Shown: piece after piece, positions 1-6,603 of the stretch
Layout: each line of letters opens with the position of its first letter
Position numbering within the stretch: the first letter of the stretch is position 1
Assembly (NCBI GenBank): GCA_910586285.1
Contig: CAJUGR010000048.1
Span: 1-13,574, forward strand
Source: an uncultured Erysipelotrichaceae bacterium
GTDB taxonomy: Bacteria > Bacillota_I > Bacilli_A > Erysipelotrichales > Erysipelotrichaceae
Direction: 5' to 3'
DNA: 13,574 nucleotides
Notes under the pieces: model-generated
Told to the model about the DNA's origin: nothing
Seen by the model: the letters and a program-made list of their open reading frames with translations, nothing else
Database searches by the model: none
Position numbers and translations under genes: made by a program

Positions 1-272
1 CGATCATCATCGATGCGGGAAGCATTGGCGGTATCCAGGATGATTGCTAGTGATTGACCAACGGTTTCATCATCCACCGTATCAATAGCGGGAAAAAGAC
101 ATCCTTTGGAACCGATGGACGTTCCCAATGCATACACCTGCTTTTTGGGATAGCACTCATTGATCCACTGTTTGAAAGCAAATTGTGATCCCAGAGCATC
201 GCTATCCGCCGCCTGATGACGAAACAGGGTGATGATGTCATAGTTATCAATCAGTTCAAAGACTCGCTCCAT
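1..272 (-). CDS. nrnA: DHH-family phosphoesterase, NrnA-like (nanoRNase/pAp phosphatase), 3' part missing
   Basis: Only the first 90 codons are inside the window; the frame is open to the edge. The N-terminus carries the DHH-family motif I as RHQAADSDALGSQ, with His19, Asp23 and Asp25 as likely Mn2+ ligands, and a second acidic motif, ILDTANASRID, with Asp80. Both fit the NrnA branch, which degrades 2-5 nt RNA and dephosphorylates 3'-phosphoadenosine 5'-phosphate in the cytoplasm. The usual Pro before the first motif Asp is Ala here. The ATG lies 3 nt after the ackA stop, and a GGGAA ribosome site sits 8 nt upstream inside the ackA end, so the gene is very likely cotranscribed and coupled with ackA. 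The diagnostic C-terminal DHHA1 domain is not visible, so another DHH phosphoesterase of this superfamily remains possible. Confidence 0.8.
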   Translation of the reverse strand, partial: MERVFELIDNYDIITLFRHQAADSDALGSQFAFKQWINECYPKKQVYALGTSIGSKGCLFPAIDTVDDETVGQSLAIILDTANASRIDDD

Positions 273-275
273 GAA

Positions 276-1469
276 TTATATTCCCAACAGTCGATGTGTA
301 TCGCGTGCGATCATCAATTCTTCGTTGGTCGGAATCAACCAAACGGCAACCTTACTGTCTGCACTGCTTAAGCAACATTCAACGCCACGTTTTTGGGCAT
401 TTACCTCATGATCAATGGCTACCCCCAAGGCACTCAGTTTATCACACACCATACGGCGAATCTTTTGATCGTTTTCCCCGATACCTCCGGTAAAGACAAT
501 GGCATCCAATCCACCCAACTGGGCAAAGTATCCGCCAACCACATTAATAATGCGATTCACATATAAATCGGTTGCCAATAATGCGCCTTTATGACCTTCC
601 TGACAAGCTTTATCGATGTCACGGGCATCGCTGGAAACCTCACTGACTCCCAACAAGCCGCTTTCCTTGTTCAATACGTGATCCACTTCTTCAATGCTCA
701 TTCCGGTTTTTTTCATAATATAACCGATGATCGCCGGATCGATATCACCACAACGCGTTCCCATCATAACGCCGGCTAACGGTGTCAGTCCCATTGAGGT
801 ATTGATACACTTTCCGCCATCAATCGCTGTGATGCTTGCACCGTTTCCTAAATGACAAGTAATCATCTTTAAGGTAGAAATATCCTTTTCCATGAGTTCA
901 GCACAGCGCTGAGATACATACTGATGACTGGTACCATGCATACCATAACGACGTACCTTGTAATCACGATACCATTTCATCGGTACCGGATACAGATAGC
1001 TTTCCGGTCCCATCGTCTGATGGAAAGCCGTATCAAATACCGCCACATGACCGGCTTTGGGCAACACTTCTTTAAAAGCGTGATAGCCGACCAAACCCGC
1101 CGGATTATGAAGCGGTGCCAAGTCGGATGCATCCTTTACTACCTGTACTACTTCCTCATCAATGACACAACTTTGATCATAGCGATCGCCACCTTGTACC
1201 ATACGATGACCGATGCCCTTGATTTCATTCAAATCAGATACGATGTTATGCTTGATCAAAGCCTCCATTAACAGTTGTACCGCTACGCCATGATCCTTGA
1301 TCGCACGTTCTTCGCTCACCTTTTTTCCATTTACCTTGATGGTAAAGATCCCTTGATCCATTCCGATTCGTTCCACAATTCCACTGGTTAAAACTTTTTC
1401 CTGCGGCATTTCAAACAATTGAAATTTAAGCGATGAGCTTCCGGCATTGACTGAGATAATTTTTGTCAT
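276..1469 (-). CDS. ackA: Acetate kinase
   Basis: Reversibly converts acetate + ATP to acetyl phosphate + ADP, the last step of the Pta-Ack route that yields ATP in fermentation. The 397 residues match the family length. Visible motifs are the N-terminal phosphate-binding NAGSSSLKF (Asn8), GHRMVQGG (Arg89), FDTAFH (Asp146), YGMHGTSH (His178), HLGNGASI (207-213), TSMGLTPLAGVMMGTR ending at Arg239, GGIGEN (328-333) and the C-terminal NEE near 382-384. All residues known to be catalytic or substrate-binding in the family are present. Two positions usually occupied by Ser in flanking motifs are Cys (KCINTSMG and TRCGDIDP). The start is supported by AGGAGGA 4 nt upstream, which overlaps the ylxM stop codon. 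The gene is followed after 3 nt by the nrnA-like gene, making it an internal member of the smc-ftsY-ylxM-ackA-nrnA transcription unit. Confidence 0.97.
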   Translation of the reverse strand: MTKIISVNAGSSSLKFQLFEMPQEKVLTSGIVERIGMDQGIFTIKVNGKKVSEERAIKDHGVAVQLLMEALIKHNIVSDLNEIKGIGHRMVQGGDRYDQSCVIDEEVVQVVKDASDLAPLHNPAGLVGYHAFKEVLPKAGHVAVFDTAFHQTMGPESYLYPVPMKWYRDYKVRRYGMHGTSHQYVSQRCAELMEKDISTLKMITCHLGNGASITAIDGGKCINTSMGLTPLAGVMMGTRCGDIDPAIIGYIMKKTGMSIEEVDHVLNKESGLLGVSEVSSDARDIDKACQEGHKGALLATDLYVNRIINVVGGYFAQLGGLDAIVFTGGIGENDQKIRRMVCDKLSALGVAIDHEVNAQKRGVECCLSSADSKVAVWLIPTNEELMIARDTHRLLGI

Positions 1470-1473
1470 AGTG

Positions 1474-1481
1474 TCCTCCTA
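1474..1481 (-). promoter_or_regulatory. ackA ribosome-binding site overlapping the ylxM stop codon
   Basis: The minus strand reads TAGGAGGA: the first three bases are the TAG stop of ylxM, and AGGAGGA is the Shine-Dalgarno of ackA, with 4 nt before its ATG. A ribosome finishing ylxM therefore covers the ackA initiation site, which suggests translational coupling. The site also confirms the ackA start. Confidence 0.85.
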
Positions 1482-1802
1482 AATATCTATATTTTCTAAC
1501 ATTTTGATATACTGATCGATTGTGTTGTCACCCAAGGATCTCATTTGTTCGTAAATCCTGGTTCTGGCAGCTTTGTGTTCTACCAGTTTTAACTTCGTTT
1601 CGTATTCTTCTAGCAGTTTTTCACTGCGTTTTAAATGATCGCTGACAGCCGAACGAGTGATTTGACAGTTTTCCGCAATTTCGGCTAATGAAAAATCTTC
1701 TTGATAATACTGCGTTAACATCATCCGCTGTTTTTCGGTTAAGAGCGCATCATAGGCATCCATCAGCTGATTCATGCGCTGGGTTTTATCCATCGGATTC
1801 AT
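1479..1802 (-). CDS. ylxM: YlxM/p13-family putative DNA-binding (HTH) protein
   Basis: A 107-residue protein of the YlxM (UPF0122) family, typically encoded next to ffh/ftsY and thought to act with the signal recognition particle pathway; its exact role is poorly defined. Visible features are the N-terminal DKTQRMNQLMDAY and LLTEKQ, which match the family opening, and a helix-turn-helix-like segment at about residues 38-60 (SLAEIAENCQITRSAVSDHL), followed by a charged helical C-terminus. I place the start at the ATG at 1802 because AAGGAA lies 9 nt upstream and the product then begins where YlxM proteins usually do. The frame stays open upstream to an ATG at 1844, which would add 14 unconserved residues. 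The chosen start overlaps the end of ftsY by 17 nt. It is followed by ackA rather than ffh, which is unusual compared with Bacillus. Confidence 0.88.
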   Translation of the reverse strand: MNPMDKTQRMNQLMDAYDALLTEKQRMMLTQYYQEDFSLAEIAENCQITRSAVSDHLKRSEKLLEEYETKLKLVEHKAARTRIYEQMRSLGDNTIDQYIKMLENIDI

Positions 1803-2766
1803 CTTGGAAAATTCCTTCGCATAAGCCATAGAGATATGTATCAATATCGAAGGGACGCAGATCTTCCAGCGTTTCCCCTAAGCCGATATACTTCACGGGC
1901 AAGCCCAACAAATCACGTATGGCTATGACGATACCGCCCTTAGCCGTGCCGTCCATCTTAGTTAAAATGATGCCGGTGACATCGGTGGTCTCCATAAAAA
2001 TGCGCGCTTGTGAAATTCCGTTTTGACCGGTTGTGGCATCAATCACCAGCCATACTTCATGCGGTGCGCCGGGGATTTCCTTTTCCACCACCCGTTTCAT
2101 CTTGGACAGTTCTTTCATCAGATTGGCTTTGTTTTGAAGCCGTCCTGCCGTATCTCCGATTAAAACATCGGCATGGTTATCTTTCGCATAGCGACAGGCA
2201 TCGACCAAAACCGCACTGGGATCACCGTTTTCCCGTCCCTTGATGCATGGGAGTGATAACCGATCTGCCCACATTGCCAACTGATCAACCGCTCCGGCTC
2301 GAAAGGTATCGGCGGCCGCAAGCACAACCGATTTCCCCTCTGACATAAATTGCTTGGCCAACTTGGCAGTGGTGGTCGTTTTTCCGCTGCCGTTGACACC
2401 GACCATCAAAATGACCGTTGGACCAGATTCATTATATTGAAACGGCTGATCCGTTTGCGCATGATACAATTCAGCCATTTCTTCAACTAAACATTCACTA
2501 ATTTGTTCAAAGGTCTTTAAGTGCTGATCCATGGCTTTATTTTCGACCGCATCAACGATTTTCTGAGCGGTATTAATACCGATATCCGCTTCCAGTAACA
2601 CGATCATTAATTCCTCTAAAAACGCCTCATCTACACCGCTGAAGCCCAAAGCCAAACGGCGAATCCGCTCGGAAAATGAGCGCTTGCTTTTGTCCAATCC
2701 CCGTAAATAACGATCTTGATCTTCACGTGAATGAAAAGCATTCTTTAATTTTGAAAATATCCCCAT
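1786..2766 (-). CDS. ftsY: Signal recognition particle receptor FtsY
   Basis: SRP-type GTPase that docks Ffh-ribosome complexes at the membrane for cotranslational insertion. The 326 residues resemble the Bacillus protein, with a very short N-terminal A region, an N domain (about 25-105) and a G domain. GTPase motifs are visible: G1 GVNGSGKTTTTAKLA (123-137), DTFRAGAVDQLA (153-164), DTAGRLQNKANLMKEL (205-220), IDATTGQNG (242-250), G4 TKMDGTAKGG (269-278) and GLGETLEDLRPF (296-307). The N-terminal MGIFSKLKNAF is amphipathic, as expected for membrane contact. The start is fixed by the smc stop: the sequence TAATG shares one base between the smc TAA and this ATG, with GGGAG 10 nt upstream. The 3' end overlaps ylxM. 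All essential GTPase residues appear intact. Confidence 0.97.
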   Translation of the reverse strand: MGIFSKLKNAFHSREDQDRYLRGLDKSKRSFSERIRRLALGFSGVDEAFLEELMIVLLEADIGINTAQKIVDAVENKAMDQHLKTFEQISECLVEEMAELYHAQTDQPFQYNESGPTVILMVGVNGSGKTTTTAKLAKQFMSEGKSVVLAAADTFRAGAVDQLAMWADRLSLPCIKGRENGDPSAVLVDACRYAKDNHADVLIGDTAGRLQNKANLMKELSKMKRVVEKEIPGAPHEVWLVIDATTGQNGISQARIFMETTDVTGIILTKMDGTAKGGIVIAIRDLLGLPVKYIGLGETLEDLRPFDIDTYLYGLCEGIFQDESDG

Positions 2767-5717
2767 TACGCACTCACTCCCTTCTGATTCTCCGCATCCG
2801 AATCCACCATATTCATCGCATCCTGCAGACGCACTTTTAATAGCTGTGATACACCGTTTTGCTGCATCGTCACCCCATACAAGGAGTCACATTGCGCCAT
2901 CGTGCCCGGACGATGAGTTACCACAATAAATTGACTCTCGCCGCGGAAACGTGCAATGTATTTCGCAAAACGCTCCACATTGGCTTGATCCAGTGCAGCT
3001 TCCACCTCATCAAAAATACACAGTGGCATCGTTCGTGCCTTCAGGATGGAAAACAGTACACATATCGCAATCAACGCTTTCTCTCCGCCGGAAAACAAAC
3101 GAATATTTTGAACGGTTTTTCCCGGTGGCTGTACATCAATATCAATTCCGGTATTCAATACATCCTGAGGATCCACCATATAAAGTTGTGCTTTCCCACC
3201 GCCAAATAATGAACGAAACACATCGTTTAATTCCGCATTGATGCGATCAAACATCGTTTGAAACTGCTTCATCATCACTTCATCCATCTCATCAATCGCT
3301 TCCATGATCTTATCCTTAGCCGATAATAAATCATCACGCTGATGTTGCAGAAATTCAAAACGCTCACTAACCTGTTGATACTCCTGCGGCGCATCCAGAT
3401 TGACATTTCCCAACTGCTGAATCTCCTTACGCAAGGTTACCACGCGCTGTTTGGCTTCTTCAATATCCAAATCCTGCTTTTGGGTCAATGCATATTCATA
3501 AGTCATCTCATAGGTCGCACTAAGTCGATCCAAGGCATTATCCAATTGGGTTTCCGCCTTTACCCGACTTTCAATCACACCTTTTTCCTCATTCTGCAAC
3601 GCATTTAATTCACGACGTAATTGCCGTATACTGGCTTCCTTACGCTCCACTTCACTGCCGGCTTTCATCCGCCGTTCCCGCTTGTTTTGAATCAAGGATA
3701 AAGTTTCATCCCGCTTTGAATACAGTTGTGATAACTGTACCACAAGATCATCCTGTAAGGATACTTCATTTTCACGTTCCTCCGCCGGCGCAATCTGTTC
3801 ATAATCCGCCTGTAAACGATCCGCTTTGGCACGTTTGGCTTCGACAATCGGCTCCAATTGCGCGATCGCAATCTGAAGTTGAACGGCTTCATCATTGAGT
3901 TGACGGCGTTTTCCCTGCAATGCATAAAGCTGGTTGTTTAAGGAATCCACCTGTAATTGTTGGCCCTCAATGCTTTGAAGCAGTTGATTTAATTCCTTTT
4001 GAATCGTTAACGGGGAACCGGCGTTTTTGATGCGTCCGCCGCTCATACTTCCTCCTTTATGTACCACATCACCATCCAAGGTGACAATCTTATAGTTGTA
4101 TTTTAGCAGTTTGGCCAATTCATTGGCATTGATCAAATTATCACATACCAGCACATTCCCCAACAATGATTGTTTTACAATGTCAAAGACAGATTCATTA
4201 TCGACAAAGTCACAGGCACAGCCCAAAAAGCCCACAGTATGACGGGCAATCGTCAAATGATCCTCATTCATATGTCGTGCCCGCAATACGGTTAACGGTA
4301 AAAAGGTAGCGCGTCCCGACTGATTCTTTTTTAAGAACGTTATCGCATGACGAGCCGCCGCTTCATCCTCCGTTACAATGTGATACATCGCTCCGCCCAA
4401 AGCATTGGATATGGCATCCTCATAATTCACCTGCGGCTTTAACAGCTGTGAGATAACCCCCATAACACCAAGCAGAGTATTTTGATGTTCCATCACAGCT
4501 TTGACGCCCTGTTGGTGATTAAAAGGCTGTTTAGCCAGATTTTCTAAAACCTCTCGGCGATTCTTCAGCCGGTTCATTAGTGCATTGGCTTGGGCGCTCT
4601 CGTTGCTGCATTCACTGAGAGTGACTTCCAATTCACTTAATTGTTTTTTCTTCAAGGTGCTATCACGCATAAGATCCTGTAAACGCGTCATTCGATCACG
4701 ATACTCGTAATTGGCCTCATCCAGCATAGCTTTGAGTTCTTTGGCCTTTTCTTGTTGATTCGCATATTCCAGCGCATACTTGCGTTTTTCATCCAGTTCC
4801 ACCTTACGTGCTTCCAAAGTAGAAATCTCATTAATCACCTTTGTATAGGATTCCTGTAAGCGATTGATTTCATGATCCAACTGATACATTTCTTTACGCA
4901 ACTCACTGTTTTTCAGATCCTCTACCTGAATTGTTGTTTCATGCATTGCCTTTTGTGTATCCAAATCAAACGCTTGTTTTTTCAGTGCTTCAATTGTAGT
5001 ACTTAAGCGTTCGATTTCATCTGCGATGACGCTGACCTCAATCGATTCCAACTCCGCACGTTTCACCAAATACTGCTCGGCTTTTTTTGCCTGTCGCTTT
5101 AACGGATTGACCTGCCGCTCCAATTCGGCAATGATATCCTCTACACGCATCAAGTTATCTTGCGTTCGATTCAACTTCGACAAGGATTCATTTTTACGCT
5201 TTTTATATTTCGCAACCCCGGCCGCCTCTTCAAACAAGGCACGTCGCTCTTCCGGCTTCGCCTCCGCAAAAGCGGAGATATTACCCTGGGTGATAATCGA
5301 AAGCGAATCACGTCCCAAGCCGCTGTCCATCACCATGTTCAGCACATCCTTCAAGCGACATGGTGTCTTATTGATAAAATACTCTCCCTCACCGCTTTGG
5401 CGATGCAGTCGCCGTGTTATTTCTACTTCTTCATATTCAACATTTAAGTAGTGTTTGGAATTATCAAAAACCAATGTTACCTCAGCCGTATTGACTGCTT
5501 TTCGCTGCGTAGAGCCGCTGAAAATGACATCACTCATACTGCTGCCGCGCAGACTTTTAACACTCTGTTCGCCCAACACCCAACGGATGGCGTCATTGAT
5601 ATTGCTTTTGCCGCAGCCGTTCGGTCCGACAATTCCGATTACATCCGAATCAAAATTGATGACAGCTTTATCCGCAAAGGATTTAAACCCCTGTAATTCA
5701 ATTCGTTTTAAAAACAT
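2766..5717 (-). CDS. smc: Chromosome condensation/segregation ATPase SMC, short-armed form
   Basis: SMC dimers bind DNA with ScpA/ScpB and organise the nucleoid. The N-terminal head has Walker A GPNGCGKS (31-38), then NDAIRWVLGEQSVKSLRG and the Q-loop region ITQGNISAFAEAKPEERR (142-159). A coiled-coil arm runs roughly 170-400, the hinge about 415-570 (LDGDVVHKGGSMSGG at its end), and the return arm about 575-770. The C-terminal head has signature LFSGGEKALIAI (874-885), Walker B LCIFDEVEAALD (899-910) and the H-loop FIVVTHRPGTM. At 983 residues it is about 200 shorter than the Bacillus protein (1186, from memory), with the loss spread over both arms. The start at 5717 is set by AGGAGGT 5 nt upstream and by the family opening MFLKRIELQGFKSF. 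The frame continues 32 codons upstream through the promoter region, which I reject. The stop overlaps the ftsY start by one base. Confidence 0.97.
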   Translation of the reverse strand: MFLKRIELQGFKSFADKAVINFDSDVIGIVGPNGCGKSNINDAIRWVLGEQSVKSLRGSSMSDVIFSGSTQRKAVNTAEVTLVFDNSKHYLNVEYEEVEITRRLHRQSGEGEYFINKTPCRLKDVLNMVMDSGLGRDSLSIITQGNISAFAEAKPEERRALFEEAAGVAKYKKRKNESLSKLNRTQDNLMRVEDIIAELERQVNPLKRQAKKAEQYLVKRAELESIEVSVIADEIERLSTTIEALKKQAFDLDTQKAMHETTIQVEDLKNSELRKEMYQLDHEINRLQESYTKVINEISTLEARKVELDEKRKYALEYANQQEKAKELKAMLDEANYEYRDRMTRLQDLMRDSTLKKKQLSELEVTLSECSNESAQANALMNRLKNRREVLENLAKQPFNHQQGVKAVMEHQNTLLGVMGVISQLLKPQVNYEDAISNALGGAMYHIVTEDEAAARHAITFLKKNQSGRATFLPLTVLRARHMNEDHLTIARHTVGFLGCACDFVDNESVFDIVKQSLLGNVLVCDNLINANELAKLLKYNYKIVTLDGDVVHKGGSMSGGRIKNAGSPLTIQKELNQLLQSIEGQQLQVDSLNNQLYALQGKRRQLNDEAVQLQIAIAQLEPIVEAKRAKADRLQADYEQIAPAEERENEVSLQDDLVVQLSQLYSKRDETLSLIQNKRERRMKAGSEVERKEASIRQLRRELNALQNEEKGVIESRVKAETQLDNALDRLSATYEMTYEYALTQKQDLDIEEAKQRVVTLRKEIQQLGNVNLDAPQEYQQVSERFEFLQHQRDDLLSAKDKIMEAIDEMDEVMMKQFQTMFDRINAELNDVFRSLFGGGKAQLYMVDPQDVLNTGIDIDVQPPGKTVQNIRLFSGGEKALIAICVLFSILKARTMPLCIFDEVEAALDQANVERFAKYIARFRGESQFIVVTHRPGTMAQCDSLYGVTMQQNGVSQLLKVRLQDAMNMVDSDAENQKGVSA

Positions 5718-5722
5718 AACAG

Positions 5723-5729
5723 ACCTCCT
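5723..5729 (-). promoter_or_regulatory. smc ribosome-binding site (decides the start)
   Basis: AGGAGGT on the minus strand, 5 nt before the ATG at 5717. It is a near-perfect anti-16S match and selects this ATG over the in-frame upstream start at 5813, which would lie inside the divergent promoter region. Confidence 0.9.
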
Positions 5730-5763
5730 GGCGTTGCATAATCGATAAAATTCAATCTTTTTT

Positions 5764-5772
5764 ATTATATCA
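5764..5772 (-). promoter_or_regulatory. Candidate extended -10 promoter for the smc operon
   Basis: The minus strand reads TGATATAAT, a perfect TATAAT (5764-5769) with an upstream TGN extension. No good TTGACA-like -35 lies at 16-18 bp, which fits an extended -10 promoter. Transcription would start near 5757, about 40 nt before the smc ATG. Its upstream region overlaps the -35 of the divergent promoter for the membrane protein gene. Prediction from consensus only. Confidence 0.6.
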
Positions 5773-5777
5773 TAAAA

Positions 5778-5806
5778 TTGATGTTTTGCGTATACTGTGT
5801 TACAAT
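5778..5806 (+). promoter_or_regulatory. Sigma-A-type promoter for the hemolysin III family gene
   Basis: TTGATG (5778-5783), a spacer of exactly 17 bp, then TACAAT (5801-5806), a good match to TTGACA-N17-TATAAT. The expected transcription start near 5812 leaves a leader of about 20 nt before the ATG at 5834, with AAGGA at 5820-5824. Prediction from consensus only. Confidence 0.75.
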
Positions 5807-5833
5807 AGAGCAATCAAAAAAGGATGTGATCAC

Positions 5834-6493
5834 ATGGCTAAAGAAACCAAAACCATGCGAAATATGTTTCATCTTTCATTCGGTGAAGAAGTCGGAAATG
5901 CCATAACCCATGGTGTCATGGCCATCCTCTGTCTTTTTTTTCTCCCCTTTGCCGCCGTCTATTCCTATATCATCGCTGATGCATGGCGCTCCTTCGGAGT
6001 TTCGATCTTTATCATCTGTCTGTTTTTGATGTTTTTAATCTCCACCATTTATCATAGTATGGCCTATGACAGTGAACAAAAGTACGTCTTTCGCAAATTG
6101 GATCACATTTGTATATTATTGGCAATCGCCGGAAGCTATACCCCGATTGCCATTTCCTTGATTAAAGGATGGGAGGCCATTGTCATATTGGCAGTGGAAT
6201 GGTCAATGGTATTGGCCGGTATTCTGTTAAAATCCATAGCCAAGCGCAGCTTTCCGGTTCTGTCCATGACGATTTATATGATCATGGGATGGACTGCCAT
6301 TTTCTTTTTACCAAAGCTGCTGCATGTCGCTTCCCTGCCGTTTTTGATCTTTATTATTATCGGCGGTATCATGTATACAATCGGCGCATTCTTTTACGCC
6401 AAACCACAGCATCGCTACTTTCACATGATCTGGCATTTGTTTATTAATATTGCCGGCATCATGCATATGATCGCAATTGTATTCCTCATGTAA
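5834..6493 (+). CDS. Hemolysin III/TrhA (PAQR-type) integral membrane protein
   Basis: A 219-residue, strongly hydrophobic protein with about seven membrane segments. It carries the family motifs EEVGNAITHG (18-27), STIYHS (70-75), FRKLDH (86-91), AGSYTPIAI (99-107), GWTAIFFLP (152-160), GGIMYTIGAFFYAKP (177-191) and HMIWHLFINIAGIMH (197-211). His74, Asp90, His197 and His201 are at the positions of the metal site known from the PAQR/adiponectin-receptor superfamily. Bacterial members (YqfA/TrhA, YplQ) have been linked to membrane fluidity homeostasis; the hemolysin name is historical and does not show a toxin. The ATG at 5834 is chosen because AAGGA lies 9 nt upstream and the product then starts at the family N-terminus; the in-frame ATG at 5786 precedes the -10 box and is rejected. 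It is the only plus-strand gene here, a single-gene unit between two minus-strand operons. Confidence 0.93.
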   Translation: MAKETKTMRNMFHLSFGEEVGNAITHGVMAILCLFFLPFAAVYSYIIADAWRSFGVSIFIICLFLMFLISTIYHSMAYDSEQKYVFRKLDHICILLAIAGSYTPIAISLIKGWEAIVILAVEWSMVLAGILLKSIAKRSFPVLSMTIYMIMGWTAIFFLPKLLHVASLPFLIFIIIGGIMYTIGAFFYAKPQHRYFHMIWHLFINIAGIMHMIAIVFLM

Positions 6494-6555
6494 GTCTTCC
6501 TTTCAAACGCACATCGCCGCTTTTTTATTTATACGCCAACAGCGAGAACATAAAC

Positions 6556-6585
6556 AAAAACAGATCCATACAAAGATCTGTTTTC
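6556..6585. terminator. Bidirectional intrinsic terminator between the hemolysin III gene and rseP
   Basis: Perfect 10-bp inverted repeat AAAACAGATC (6557-6566) and GATCTGTTTT (6575-6584) around an 8-nt loop. On the plus strand the stem ends in a T-run; on the minus strand it also ends in TTTTT (6560-6556) followed by G and TTT. It sits between two convergent stop codons (6493 and 6604), so it can serve both genes. The stem core has modest GC content, so strength is uncertain. Confidence 0.75.
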
Positions 6586-6603
6586 TTCAGATTTATCTGA
6601 TTC

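Noticed and set aside
924..1271. Plus-strand open frame of 115 codons inside ackA
   Set aside because: It lies wholly opposite well-conserved acetate kinase codons, and the predicted protein has no recognisable family or ribosome site.
5026..5451. Plus-strand open frame of 141 codons inside smc
   Set aside because: Antisense to the conserved SMC head and first arm; the protein resembles no family and is explained by the codon pattern of smc.
5718..5813. In-frame upstream extension of smc by 32 codons
   Set aside because: It runs through the predicted promoter and the AGGAGGT ribosome site, has no own ribosome site, and precedes the normal SMC N-terminus MFLKRIELQGFKSF.
6494..6555. GC-rich bit followed by CTTTTTTATTT after the hemolysin III gene as a separate terminator
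   Set aside because: I could not form a stable stem upstream of the T-run; the hairpin at 6556-6585 is a better terminator.
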